DNA of 64,000 nt from Daucus carota subsp. sativus (taxonomy: Eukaryota > Streptophyta > Magnoliopsida > Apiales > Apiaceae). Below, one piece after another: positions 26,201 to 37,158 of the stretch. The position numbers were made by a program, and so were the translations under genes. Position 1 is the first letter of the stretch. Each line of letters starts with the position of its first letter. The notes under the pieces were generated by a model. The model was not told the DNA's origin, searched no databases, and saw only the letters and a list, made by a program, of their open reading frames with translations. The stretch covers positions 40,146,796 through 40,210,795 of the forward strand of contig NC_030386.2 of NCBI RefSeq assembly GCF_001625215.2. Direction: 5' to 3'.

Positions 26201-28012
26201 TACATCTTTGATGCACTGCTAGCATGGTGGTGCCTTGCTTGACTAGTCTATTGCTTCCATGTTCTCAGTTTGTACCTAGGGAACAGAACAGAGTCACTGA
26301 CAGAAAGGAGCACCAGGCCCCAAAGTGACTTGGTAGATAACAACAAAGCATACACTTTGTGAGCATGCCTCTGCCTCTAGTTCACTAAACGATACATGGC
26401 TTTACTTACTTTCAAACTGTAAATCCTAATTCATAAAACTAGTCTTCCATGTTTTTGAAAATCAAACACGAAGACAGAGCACGTGCACAGGATGTTTTCG
26501 TAAGTATATGCCTATATTAATGTCAATAACTTCTAAAACTGTTCTATGGTAGTTGCTTTATTTAATAATATATGTTTGCCATCATAATGATTAAATAAGG
26601 TATGATTACTGCATTTGACTTCTTGTGGGACAATTGTGAGGAAATATGATAGGGAGAAAGTACATGCACAAAGGCCATGTTTGTTTCATGGGATTAAATA
26701 GGGATAGGAATATAGGGTTATAATCCTTTAAAAATTCTAATCCTGTGTTTGTTCGGTAAAAACATATTTGGTATAAGTTCAAAGATTATAGTTCTTTAAA
26801 ATAGTTATCACTTGTTTGTTTTGTTGGATAAGGGATAAGATTATAATCCTCTCTAATACTAAATTGGAGGAGGTATTATTTAATCCCCTCAAACAAGTCA
26901 TTTTCTAAGGGATTATAATCCTTTCACTATAATCCTATGCAAACAAACATAGAATTAGCACATTTAAAGGATAATAGTCCAATCCTATATGTCATCTGAA
27001 CAGCTGACCGCAAGTTACTGCTTATAATCAGATGACAAAAGACTTGCACTTTCTTAGAAATCAAACTGTACTCCGCTAATTATGCTTACATTCCACTATG
27101 TGCTAATTCCAATACTTCATTTAGTCCAAATAGGAGCAACGCTAGGCCAATAACGTCAACACAACAAGAGTCTTCCATGAAATGTCTCTTACCGATTTGA
27201 TACTTAGCAAAATAAAATATAAAACTTGATGGAATAGAAAAAAAGTGACAGTTATACCTATAGAGTCCTACGTTGCATAATGTTCAAATCTTTCTCACAA
27301 ATTAAACACTATCACTACTTAACAGGAAAAGGCAATAAATTTACACATGTGAAAAAATAAACATTAGCTACCAAAGCCCTCATACCAAGTTATACATCCA
27401 TTTCTTTCTCATCACAAACAACATAATAAAAAGGCCACTAATTCTTGATCCTTTTATCTCGGCACATAACATATTTCAATAAAATCTAACTTTTACGCGT
27501 GGGAAAAAGGGGCTCTTTTAAGTCTTACAAGTAGCTTTGCAACAACTGATCATCCCCGATTCTCGTAAAGGCTCAATCTTTTCTGTCTTTCACTTAATAA
27601 AGTCTGCATCTTCACCTCCCCCATCCCAAACTATTTAAATCCCCCCAATTCAACCAAAATCAATATAATCACTAACCCTAAACCTAAAAATACAAAATCA
27701 AATCGTTGACTTTCCAATCCCATCAAAATCAGCACAATTCAAAGCCAAACAAAACATATTAAGCATTTTCATCACTCAAAATCAACTAAAAATCAAAACT
27801 TTAAATTACAAAACAAATAAACAAATGAAATAACAAAATAACAATACCTGGAGAGGTGGATTGGGCGAAAAATGAAAAGGAGACTGAGAATTGAGAGTGT
27901 GTATAAACAAATTGGGCTGCAAAGGACACGTCGGCGGCGGCGATGCGGCGGAAAAAACGGTGGAGAAACAGACAAGAAGCAAGGCTGTGGAAGTAGCCGT
28001 GGATTTAGACAT
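23258..28012 (-). CDS. 5'-adenylylsulfate reductase-like (APRL) thioredoxin-fold membrane protein
   Basis: Four exons, 28012..27848, 25075..24894, 24060..23936 and 23691..23258, give 301 residues, the usual APRL length. Residues 1-22 form a signal peptide. A thioredoxin fold follows with YASWCPFS at 79-86, and a stretch from about 114 (PSILSRYRVHSFPTILMV) matches the cis-proline part of the fold. A membrane segment lies at about 198-215 (YLVLSLLFLCLTVLINAL), followed by a basic tail. The second active-site cysteine is replaced (WCPFS), as known in APRL proteins, which lack the reductase domain and are not assimilatory APR enzymes. Location is probably the endomembrane system; the function is unknown. 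Intron 3 (23935..23692) uses a GC donor with consensus GCAAGT. Intron 1 is 2.8 kb and carries two MITE-like elements. Confidence 0.9.
25847..26107. mobile_element. MITE with palindromic interior in APRL intron 1
   Basis: The ends are GGCCCTGCTCCCGAGTT and its inverse AACTCGGGAGCAGGGC. An internal copy of the right end (AACTCGGGAGCAC near 25987) suggests a nested or duplicated terminus. The interior pairs GCAAGTGGATGCAAGTGAAAG against CTTTCACTTTCAT-type sequence. TTAG occurs at both flanks. Confidence 0.65.
26673..26951. mobile_element. MITE-like element in APRL intron 1
   Basis: Left end GGCCATGTTTGTTTCATGG, right end CAAACAAACAT. The interior has inverted repeats of GGATTATAATCCTTT type words. 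No exact target duplication is readable. Confidence 0.5.
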
Positions 28013-28619
28013 CGGAATATAATGTTTTTAGTTAAGGATTGTATTAATAATGGGGTTCTTGTAATGTGGTGTTTTTTGGGAGATTTTTTTGGGGAGAGAC
28101 TTACAACCACGTCCTATGTATATCTGATGTGTGTGCAGGATTTTGTCTACTGACGGTTAAGATTCTGTTATGATTTTGGGCCGGACTTTTTGAAACTGTG
28201 ACATGTGAATTTTGGCTCTGTGTGTTTTGGACACCCAATTATGGGTCATAGGATTGGCAATAATTTGGGGCTTGTACTATATGGCCTGGCCCAGAGTGTT
28301 TTCTTTCTTTGTGCAGATAAGATTTTTATTATAACGTTATATATCCCGAGATTTTTGTAAAAACTGGGTAATTCTTAAATTCACAACTCGAAAATAAAAA
28401 TGGTACTTATCAGAACGTCTATAAGCACATTGTTTTAACACTCCTATTGCAAGATGATCTGCCATAAGCGACAATTCCCCCAAGAAAATAATTAATCCCA
28501 TTACCGGTGATAATTACAATTCTAATTAAGAGGTCGATTGTAAAATTTCATAATATTGTGAGAGTAAATTATAAGGGCTAACAATATATTTGCGAATTAA
28601 CAAATTAATTGTCAGATTT

Positions 28620-28800
28620 CTACTTATTATATATATAGTAGCCCAACAGGTTCGTGTCAAGCCTCCCTTCTGAGGGAATAAATTACCTAGCTCCGAACCT
28701 GAGCCTAACTCCGAACCTAACCTCTTATAGTTATCCATGAGACTCGAACTCAAGACCTCTCCAATACAAATACATCACTCAAACCACTTGAGCTACACAA
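28620..28800 (-). mobile_element. tRNA-derived SINE
   Basis: Read on the minus strand from about 28798, GTGTAGCTCAAGTGGTTTGA matches an RNA polymerase III A box, and GGTCTTGAGTTCGAGTCTC about 30 bases later matches a B box. The tail contains repeated TTCGGAG words and runs into AT-rich DNA. It is a retroposed element, not a working tRNA, since no cloverleaf can be closed. Confidence 0.65.
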
Positions 28801-29243
28801 ACAATTAGTTTGTTATTCAAAAGCATTAATTACATACTTTAAAATTTTTGTATTTATATTCGTTTCAATATCTTATTTATTTGGGATGAGTTATTATTTC
28901 AGTTTAGTCTCATATATTGTTTACATGATAGATTAATATCTATAAATTAATTATTTACATAAATAAATTTAAAATTGAAAAAGAATATGAATAATCGGGT
29001 TCGTGGCATGATTCAGATTTCAAAAAATAGATATAATTCGTATTCGAATAAAAATGAACGAATTCAAATCTAACTTAATAGTTTAAACGAGCACCGATAC
29101 AATATTATAGAACTTTTAAGTCATGAATGTGAGAAATAAGCACAAAAACTGAGGTTTAAGCGAGCATCTTTGAAAGGAAAAATTGATGGGTTTTCAACAT
29201 GGGCTATGTCATATTAATTTTTTTTATTATAAAAGGCGATTTA

Positions 29244-30532
29244 TAAAGAGATTACAATATTTTGGAGAACACGAAATAAGGTGACTGGAAGAATATTCCT
29301 ATTTAGAATATTCTTTTATTTTAAACATGAATTCAGAATTTGATGTGTAACTAATTCTTTTTTAAAAGAAATTATAGATATAAGAATAGTGACAATACAT
29401 CAAATTTGGTGTCGGAAAATATATCTTAATGATATAATTTTGATGATATATGTATTTGAAATACTATAACTTGTGATATGAAAGTGAATTTAAAGAAATT
29501 TTATATCATTAATCAAAAGTCAACCACATAATAATAAAACGCGTTTACGAGAACTACTAAAAAGATTTGAGTTATAAATTTTATTTTTATTAAATAAAAT
29601 AACACAGAGAAATAAGTTATATATATTAAAGTCTTAAAACTATAATTTTTTTTGGCAAAAAAAAAAAACTATAATTTTTAATATGCCATCATCCAACATA
29701 TAACATACCAGTTAAATAAAATGATTCAAACTACAGTTAAATTAATCATTTACAAATTAAACTAATAAAATATAATTAATTCTGAACCGGATAATCTGAC
29801 GCGATACGGTGAAAACTAATATCTGATTAAACAGGACTAGAACAAGAAAAGTTTTTTCATAATACAAAATATCGAATATATGACTTGATCTTTAACAATT
29901 GTAAAGAGATTACAATATTTTCGTGAACACGAAATAAGGTGACTAAAAGAATATTCCTATTTAGAATATTCTTTTATTTTAAACTTATGAATTCAGAATT
30001 TGATGTGTAACTAAATCTTTTTTAAAAGAAATTATAGATATAAGAATAGTGACAATACATTAAATTTGGTGTCGGAAAATATATCTTAATGATATAATTT
30101 TGATGATATATGTATTTGAAATACTATAACTTGTGATATGAAGGTGAATTTAAGGAAATTTTATATTGTTAATCAAAAGTCAACCACATAATAATAAAAC
30201 GCGTTTACGAGAACTACTAAAAAGATTTGAGTTATAAATTTTACTTTTATTAAATAAAATAACACAGAGAAATAAGTTATATATATTAAAGTCTTAAAAC
30301 TATAATTTTTAATATACCATCATCCAACATATAACATACCAGTTAAATAAAATGATTCAAACTATAGTTAAATTAATCATTTACAAATTAAACTAATAAA
30401 ATATAATTAATTCTGAACCGGATAATCTGACGCGATACGGTGAAAACTAATATCTGATTAAACAGGACTAGAACAAGAATAGTTTTTTCATAATACAAAA
30501 TATCGAATATATGACTTGATCTTTAACAATTG
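29244..30532. repeat. Tandem duplication, 658-bp period
   Basis: The segment starting AAAGAGATTACAATATTTT at 29245 recurs at 29903 and runs to the shared end CTTGATCTTTAACAATTG (about 29900 and 30531). The two copies differ by scattered substitutions and by an extra A-rich stretch of about 28 bp near 29645-29672 in the first copy. No coding content. Confidence 0.9.
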
Positions 30533-31470
30533 AATATGATATGCCACATTGATCACTCCTAACAAATACGAGTATCAAAATATTTAAAAATGTGAGTTTG
30601 CACAAAGCTAAAAAAGTAACTACACGACTAATTGAACTAAATCTTTTATGGTTTTATGAACTTCATGATGCCTAACTCATATCTACTCTCTTTTTGCTAT
30701 TTGAAATTCTAGAAAATCATTTCTTTGAGATCTGTTTTATAACGATTACATGAAAAATCATTAAAAGTCTTAATAGACAAGCTCAAAAAACTAATTATAG
30801 AAAATTAAAATTTTATAACGAGATAATGTTATAACATACTGTATCAAAGTAATAATCATCTAATATTTTTAAATTAACAATAAAAATATAATACGTTGAA
30901 GTACTATATAATTGATATGAAACATAAAAGGATAAGACACATCAAAAGTGTCAGAAATTTTTGGGTTGCAATTATACGGTTAGTAGTTCAATTGATGCTT
31001 TTATAATAAAATAAGGTACGTGTCTTTTTACGTACAACATAAGTTTCAAATTTTATTTATACAAAATGTGTGCAACATATGCTAAAAAGAATGTGTTGAT
31101 GATCTGCTCCATCATGTATCACTTTAACAATTATGCAAACGTACGCTCAAAAAAGAAGAAATAAATGTAGGGCAACGCGGACCACACATCTTCATTTAAT
31201 CATGATTTAGGATATCGTAATTCACATATCAAGAACAAGTTTTCATCAAAATCATGGTATATTAGTTGAAATAATTTAATAATTTCAACAATAAATTACA
31301 GATACTTTTAATGAGGTATAATATATTTAAAATTTAAAATTTCAGTATTAATTTCGAATATAATTTTGAACATTGATAATATGATAATGGTCTCTATATC
31401 CTAACGAATTTGAATATAGAAATATCAGTTCAAATGTAGTTTTTAATCTATAATTTTTTTAAAAAATATA
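30533..31470. other. AT-rich intergenic DNA
   Basis: No gene or bounded element recognised. Confidence 0.4.
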
Positions 31471-32248
31471 CTCCCTTCGTCCTATTTTAAGTAACCTTAT
31501 TTGACTTTCACGGAGATTAAGAGGGGTGTATTCGATTGGGATTTTAATGCATTGTTTTTAGTCTATGGATTTTAATGGATTGTATGAGATTTTGATTTTG
31601 TGCGGATTCTTGATGAAATGTCACAGAGTTGATAGGATTTAGGTACAATGCTTCAAAATCCCATTGAATTTGATGGGATTTCAAAAAACTTAAAATACAC
31701 TGAAGAATGCCACAAAATCCATCATTTTATGAAATGAAAAAAAATCCATCAGCATTTGAATACCATCAGATTTTAATGGATTTTAAACAATCCCAATTGA
31801 ATACCATCGGATTTTAAAGCATAATTTAAAATCCCAATTGAATACCACCAGATTTTGTAGCATAATTTAAAATCCCAACTGAATACCTCAAAATTTTAAC
31901 GGATTTCAAACAATCCCAATCGAATACCCTCGGATTTCATGAATGCAAAAAAATGCTTTAAAATCTCAATCCAATACACCCCTCTAAGAAAAATGTTGTA
32001 AAAAAGAGTAAATTTAGTTGGAAAGTGGGTAAAGTGGTGGAATATATCAAAATTTAATAATAGATTTGAGATAGTAGTGGTAAGTTGTGAGTGTAATAGT
32101 GTTTATTTAATATAAAAGAGTATATAATAGAGAAGTAGTGGGTGTAATAGTGAAAAATAGTGTTTAAAAATAGTAAGTATAGTAAGTTCATTATTTTAGA
32201 GATGTCTCAAAAAGGAATAAGAGTCATATAAAATGGGATGGAGGGAAT
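31471..32248. mobile_element. Stowaway-like element carrying a nested Tourist-like MITE
   Basis: The outer left end CTCCCTTCGTCCTATTTTA follows TATA, and the right end reads TTCCCTCCATCCCATTTTAT inward before TA. The copy is split by the element at 31521-31984. Confidence 0.65.
31521..31984. mobile_element. Tourist/PIF-Harbinger-type MITE
   Basis: 464 bp with ends GAGGGGTGTATTCGATTGGG and, read inward from the right, GAGGGGTGTATTGGATTGAG. It is flanked by TAA on both sides (31518-31520, 31985-31987), the PIF/Harbinger target size. The interior has degenerate repeats of AAATCCCAATTGAATACC. Confidence 0.8.
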
Positions 32249-32439
32249 AGTACTTATTATTACTATTAATGCTATTAGGTTGCATATATTACATTTTTCA
32301 TGTTTACATATTTTGTCAAAAAGTAAAACATAATAGTTACGCTCGAAACAATATGATGACACACGGATATTATTTAAAACATAATACAAATTCAAGGTCC
32401 GTACGAGAATAATATAATGATATATGAATATTATTTAAA

Positions 32440-32487
32440 ATACAGCAAAAACTAGAGCCCCGTGCCTCGCACGGGCTTTTATGCTAG
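32440..32487 (+). mobile_element. Helitron-like 3' terminus
   Basis: A hairpin GCCCCGTGCCTCGCACGGGC at 32457-32476 is followed 7 bases later by CTAG (32484-32487) and then T. A short GC hairpin just before CTRR with insertion before T is the Helitron 3' signature. The 5' end of the element could not be placed. Confidence 0.5.
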
Positions 32488-33331
32488 TTATCATCATTTA
32501 AAAAACAACTCATGTCAAATTATAACGTGAAAACGAGTTATTATTTAAAAGATGGGAAATAAGATCTCGGCGTCTTTTTATAAAAAATCAATAAATATTA
32601 TTATGTCAAAATTAAAATCGGTTATCCCGAAATTTGAACTTTTCTTAAAAATTCATATAAATTACGACAATCACTTTATAATCTACTCATATTATAATGT
32701 TTATTGTTTTTTTTCTTCATATTTTTTGCTGAAAGGTAAGAATTTTTGAATGATAGCCGCCACTCCAATTCGGGGGGAAATGCATCCACCCCACCAGTAG
32801 AAGAAGATACATTATGATGAGGGAATGTCCAACGCAAGCAATAGAATCTTGAATGCAAGTGTATTATGTCAGGTTACAAATTTTAAACCCAGAATATTCA
32901 CAAATTAAATTTTGCATTTGCAACAACTTAATTGTTACATATTTTTAATAAGTTAGGTGCAATTCTTTTGAGAGCACATCTATAATTAACTTACCTAACT
33001 GCATTCTAAATTGCAACTTGATCTTATTTAGATAGTATAAACACTATTTAGGAATAGAACAAGACAATTAAATCAACACTTTCTATTCTAATCCATAAAC
33101 CATGGTTACAACTTGCAAGATTCATAAACTAATTCCAATATATTAAATCTTCTGAAATCTTAACCAAAACAAGGATCTGCATTTACAAGATTTCATCAAA
33201 CTTCTCTAACACACTGGTACAAAAACGGATAAATTTGATCGATAAAAATCATTCATATTTACCCGCTTTTCTGGTAGTGACATGGACGGGATTAAGAAAG
33301 TGGAGAAATTCGCGATAAGAAAAATGTAGAA

Positions 33332-34114
33332 CTAATAATATAAAGAAGGAAGATCCCAGATGGCTTCATAAGGATCATGGACAGTGTTCATGTATTCTTG
33401 AACACCATTCATAGCATAAAGAGATGCTGAAATCTGCCTTTCGACCTTCATCCTCTCGAAATCCGAAAAATCTGTATAAGTACTAGGCATCAAGTTCGCA
33501 GTATTAGGCAGCTCCAGCATTTCCTGTGCCAGTGGAAACGTGTTGATCCCACTATTTTCGAACCCCCATGTCATAGTATGAGGATTCATATCGAAATCGC
33601 TTAAATCGGGCTTGTATGCATCATCAAACAATTGAGCTTGCTCATAGACCTTCCCACATGAGTCAGAATCACTGCTGGCTGGACTGCTTGTAAAGCTTGT
33701 AGTTGAACTCTCAATACTCTGACTACTGGTAGAACTAGTAGTAGTTGTAGCAGCAGCAGTAGCGGAAGCAGGAACATTTTTTCGGGTTTTTTCAGGGGTT
33801 TTCTTGTTTTTAAGAAGATTCTGAATCCGAGAAGCCAGAGGAGAATTAGGCTTGACTTGAGTGACAAAATTGGTACGAGTATTTGATCCGCGGAGCAGAC
33901 AGGCAGCTTCATCATATGCGCGAGCAGCCTCTTCTGCAGTTTCAAATGTTCCGAGCCACATCCTAATTTTCTGAGTGGTGTCTTTGATTTCAGCTACCCA
34001 TCTTCCAGAAGGCCTCTGTCTGACACCGACAAATTTGTTCTTGTTGTTGCTCTTAGTGTTTCTTCCCTTGAACTTGCTTGTTTTGTTTTTCTGGAGTTGG
34101 AATTGAATTTCCAT
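33332..34114 (-). CDS. RAP2-11: AP2/ERF transcription factor, RAP2-11-like
   Basis: An intronless 260-residue ethylene-response-factor protein. The AP2 domain spans about residues 28-84: [19 protein letters not shown], then [20 protein letters not shown] and [13 protein letters not shown]. It has the WLG and RAYD elements and the Ala/Asp pair (WVAEI-D) of the ERF type, which binds GCC-box-like DNA. It is preceded by a Lys/Asn-rich basic stretch likely to act in nuclear import. A Ser/Thr-rich region (120-150) and an acidic, aromatic C-terminus follow. The domain reads nearly identically to Arabidopsis RAP2.11, known from low-potassium responses; orthology is inferred. The start is the first ATG, with a TATA box about 115 bp upstream. 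Confidence 0.9.
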   Translation of the reverse strand: MEIQFQLQKNKTSKFKGRNTKSNNKNKFVGVRQRPSGRWVAEIKDTTQKIRMWLGTFETAEEAARAYDEAACLLRGSNTRTNFVTQVKPNSPLASRIQNLLKNKKTPEKTRKNVPASATAAATTTTSSTSSQSIESSTTSFTSSPASSDSDSCGKVYEQAQLFDDAYKPDLSDFDMNPHTMTWGFENSGINTFPLAQEMLELPNTANLMPSTYTDFSDFERMKVERQISASLYAMNGVQEYMNTVHDPYEAIWDLPSLYY

Positions 34115-34225
34115 TTTTTATGAAAATTGCGGTATAAGAGACCGATGAAATGTATGGTTTAATTCGAAATGTATTGGGAAGGAAGTGTTTGTTGTCTTGA
34201 AGTTTTTGTTGTTGATATGGATGTT

Positions 34226-34240
34226 GTGTACATATATATA
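34226..34240 (-). promoter_or_regulatory. TATA box of the ERF gene
   Basis: CCTATATATATGTAC on the minus strand, about 115 bp before the start codon, is a clear plant TATA element. Confidence 0.6.
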
Positions 34241-34299
34241 GGTCTGAGGTTCCAAGGAGAAGGCTAGTCATTCATCAGGTTTTTGTTTTCTTGTGTTTG

Positions 34300-35516
34300 A
34301 AAGTTTCTGGTGAAAATTCTGTATACTATATTCAGTTATGCGCCTTACAATTAAGAAAGCATGTACAGCGATTGTTACTGTCCATCTATCTGCAAATTTT
34401 TTTTATTCACGAAAGTTAAAATTCTAAAATAGTCGTTGAAACACAGATAGATTGACGTAATACACCTCATTTATACGAGTGAGTCAGGTAAAAATCCTAA
34501 AATAGTCGTTGGAGCATAAATAACATGACATATTCTTTCGTAGTTATACGTAAAATTACGAGCTAAATATTCACATATGGATGGACAAATCAATTGATTG
34601 ACAGGATCCTCGCCCTACGATTAATTACATGGTTAATTTTACACTTCAGTGCTTTCTACTGTCTAATAACAGATGAGGAGACTAAACTGCCCTGGAATCA
34701 GAAGTTTTGTAACTGTAAACCATCATATCCATGACTATGAGGGTAAAGAGGATAATGAAAATGAACATGGCCAGCATAGATTGACTTGGTCAAGATAGAA
34801 GTGGTAATAACAGTGCTAATCAAAGTTGACACAGTTATTTAGCAAAAAAAAAAAAACTTAACACAGTAAGACATTTGTGTCTCAACTCTTAAGTATATTC
34901 CTGATGCTACATCAAGTTTTCAGCCAGAATTCCTGGAGAAAGACCTGTCTCGAATCATTGAGCATAAAAAACAATTTATAATCTAGTACTGCATATATAT
35001 TATATATGTGAATGATTTTGTTGATTTTAGTTTTTTTTTATTTTTTTGACAGGAATTGATATTAGTTTAACAAACTTGAACCAACTCCACCTTAACATAA
35101 AACAAATATAATTGTAATTAGTGATAAAATCACACGTAAATTGAACAAGTTAGCGATTGTCTTATATTTCTCACCTCATTATCCATTGTGATGTACAGAA
35201 CACTGTCATTCGTGCGTCTTACTAGGTCAAACACCCGACAAGGAAGGTGTTGAACTTACCCAAGGTTGCCACATGGAGGATCCTCGTTAAGTCTTGAGAT
35301 AAACCCAAAAACCAGGTCTGAAAAACGAAGCTTTTCACGTAGTGAGTGACTGAGTGATCACTGACCCGGATTCCGTAGACTTGCGCCCGACCCGACCTGT
35401 TTATTATATCTGCAATTGCTTGTAACATGATCAGTTAAACTTCCAACGTTAGACTCTGCTCTCAACACCTTCGACTCTTTCCGATCCCAATTTTTTTGTA
35501 ATTTATTAAAAAAATA
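34300..35516. other. Upstream region of the ERF gene
   Basis: Contains a degenerate duplicated phrase (AAAATCCTAAAATAGTCGTTG-type near 34420 and 34490) and no recognisable coding sequence. The open stretches at 35222-35576 have no domain features. Confidence 0.4.
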
Positions 35517-35518
35517 TA

Positions 35519-35777
35519 CTCCCTCCGTCTCTAAATACTTTTCCTGTTTGTACTTTTCACGTTTGCCAACACACACTTTTGATCGTTAATATCTTTCATT
35601 TCGTTGTAGCATTAAATATAAAAACTTCACCGCATTAAAATACTCGTGAATACGAATCTAACAAGATCACTCATGACTATATTTAGTTTTATAGATTATA
35701 TGTAAATTAGTAATTTGTCTCATGTTATGAACAGTACCGACATCACAAACAGGAAAAGAAAAAAGAAACGGAGGGAG
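35519..35777. mobile_element. Stowaway-type MITE
   Basis: 259 bp with CTCCCTCCGTCTCTAAATAC at the left and the inverse of CTCCCTCCGTTTCTTTT at the right, each bordered by TA. Subterminal TTTTCCTGTTTG also pairs with CAAACAGGAAAAG. Confidence 0.85.
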
Positions 35778-36270
35778 TAGTATTTATTTAAGTTCACATC
35801 CGTTAATCTAATTTCATCACGGAATAATCGTCTTAAAATTTGTTTTAAATTAATTTATGAATTTGTCTCCAAAACAGGTCATTGTTCAGGAGCATGTTAC
35901 ACATTTTTCATCCAAATGAATATTTAGTAACCTTCGTAAATATATAACTCTTTACAAACACTAACATCTTACGCAGTTAGTCTTGTTCCGAAATTATGAA
36001 TTAGTTAACGAAAATGTGTATATGTCCTACACTTATTTTCTAAGAATAAAAATTTATTTTTGAAAAATATATATAATCATATTTATTTCATAAATAAGTT
36101 CATATTATTCTTTCTAATAACGAATATGAGACACGTACTTAATATTTATATTTAAAAAATATATTAAAAAAATATTTTCTAGAAAATATAAAATCTTATT
36201 TTTCAAATGAAATGGTGTACAAATACGTCCTTCATATGTCGGAATCCCATCGATGTACTCATCAATAAAT

Positions 36271-37149
36271 GGGTCCTCCAGCAAGTGATTGCTGGGAGAC
36301 CGTTATCTGACATATGATTTTTCCACCGTTGAATGACTGGCTGGACGGCTGGAATTAGAAGTTAGATTCGCCACATCTAGCGATTTTTAAGCGCTAGACG
36401 CTATACGTCTAGCGGTTAAAAACAGCTAGATAGTAGTATTTTACAATTTTACCCTTAGTACGTTTAGCGCTTAAAAACCGCTAGACGTCTTGCAGCAGTT
36501 AAAGGAAACGAAACCAAAAGCGCACAAACAGTCGAAACATAGTTCATTCAAACACATTAAGCGCAACAATCCAAATAACCACAACCACAAGTCAAGCTTT
36601 TTCTGATTTTGCTACACCTTATTTCGTCTTCAAGACATTCACAAACATATAGATATCATATTCAACATCGAAACACATATGAAACACATAGATATGCATA
36701 TACAGTCAAAAACACATAGAAATGCATATACACATAAAATCGCTTCATCTCTGTGGGACCAGTTACAATCGATTATACCTGAGTAGTCAAGAAACGTGAA
36801 TAAAATTGTTTGCTTGTGATCACCAGAATCGCACTTGATCTCACTTGATCGCCCTAGTCAGTTCAGTACTGTGTTTCGACCATTTGTGCGCTTCTGGTTT
36901 CGTTTCCTTTAACTACTGCAAGACATCTAACGGTTTTTAAGCGCTAGACGTACTAAAAGTAAAATTGTAAAATACTACCGTCTAGCTGTTTTTAACCGCT
37001 AGACGTGTAGCGTCTAACGTCTAGCGCTTAAAAACCGCTAGACGTGGCGAATCAAACTTCTAATCCCAGTCCATCCAGGTATCCAATGGTGGAAAAATCA
37101 TATGCCAAATAACGGTCCCCCAGCAATCACTTGCTGGGGACCAGGACCC
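36271..37149. mobile_element. Mutator-like element with about 270-bp inverted repeats
   Basis: 879 bp, flanked by exact 9-bp duplications TCAATAAAT at 36262-36270 and 37150-37158. Both ends begin GGGTCCT, and the arms pair over about 270 bp with mismatches and small gaps, through CAGCAAGTGATTGCTGGG, ATATGATTTTTCCACC, repeated CTAGCG-TTTTTAAGCGCTAG words and TTAAAGGAAACGAAACC. Only about 330 bp in the middle are unpaired, with no transposase frame. Confidence 0.9.
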
Positions 37150-37158
37150 TCAATAAAT

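Noticed and set aside
28620-28800. tRNA gene
   Set aside because: A and B boxes are present but the acceptor stem cannot pair; fits a SINE.
35222-35576. Overlapping minus-strand frames upstream of the ERF gene
   Set aside because: No family resemblance and partly inside a Stowaway MITE.
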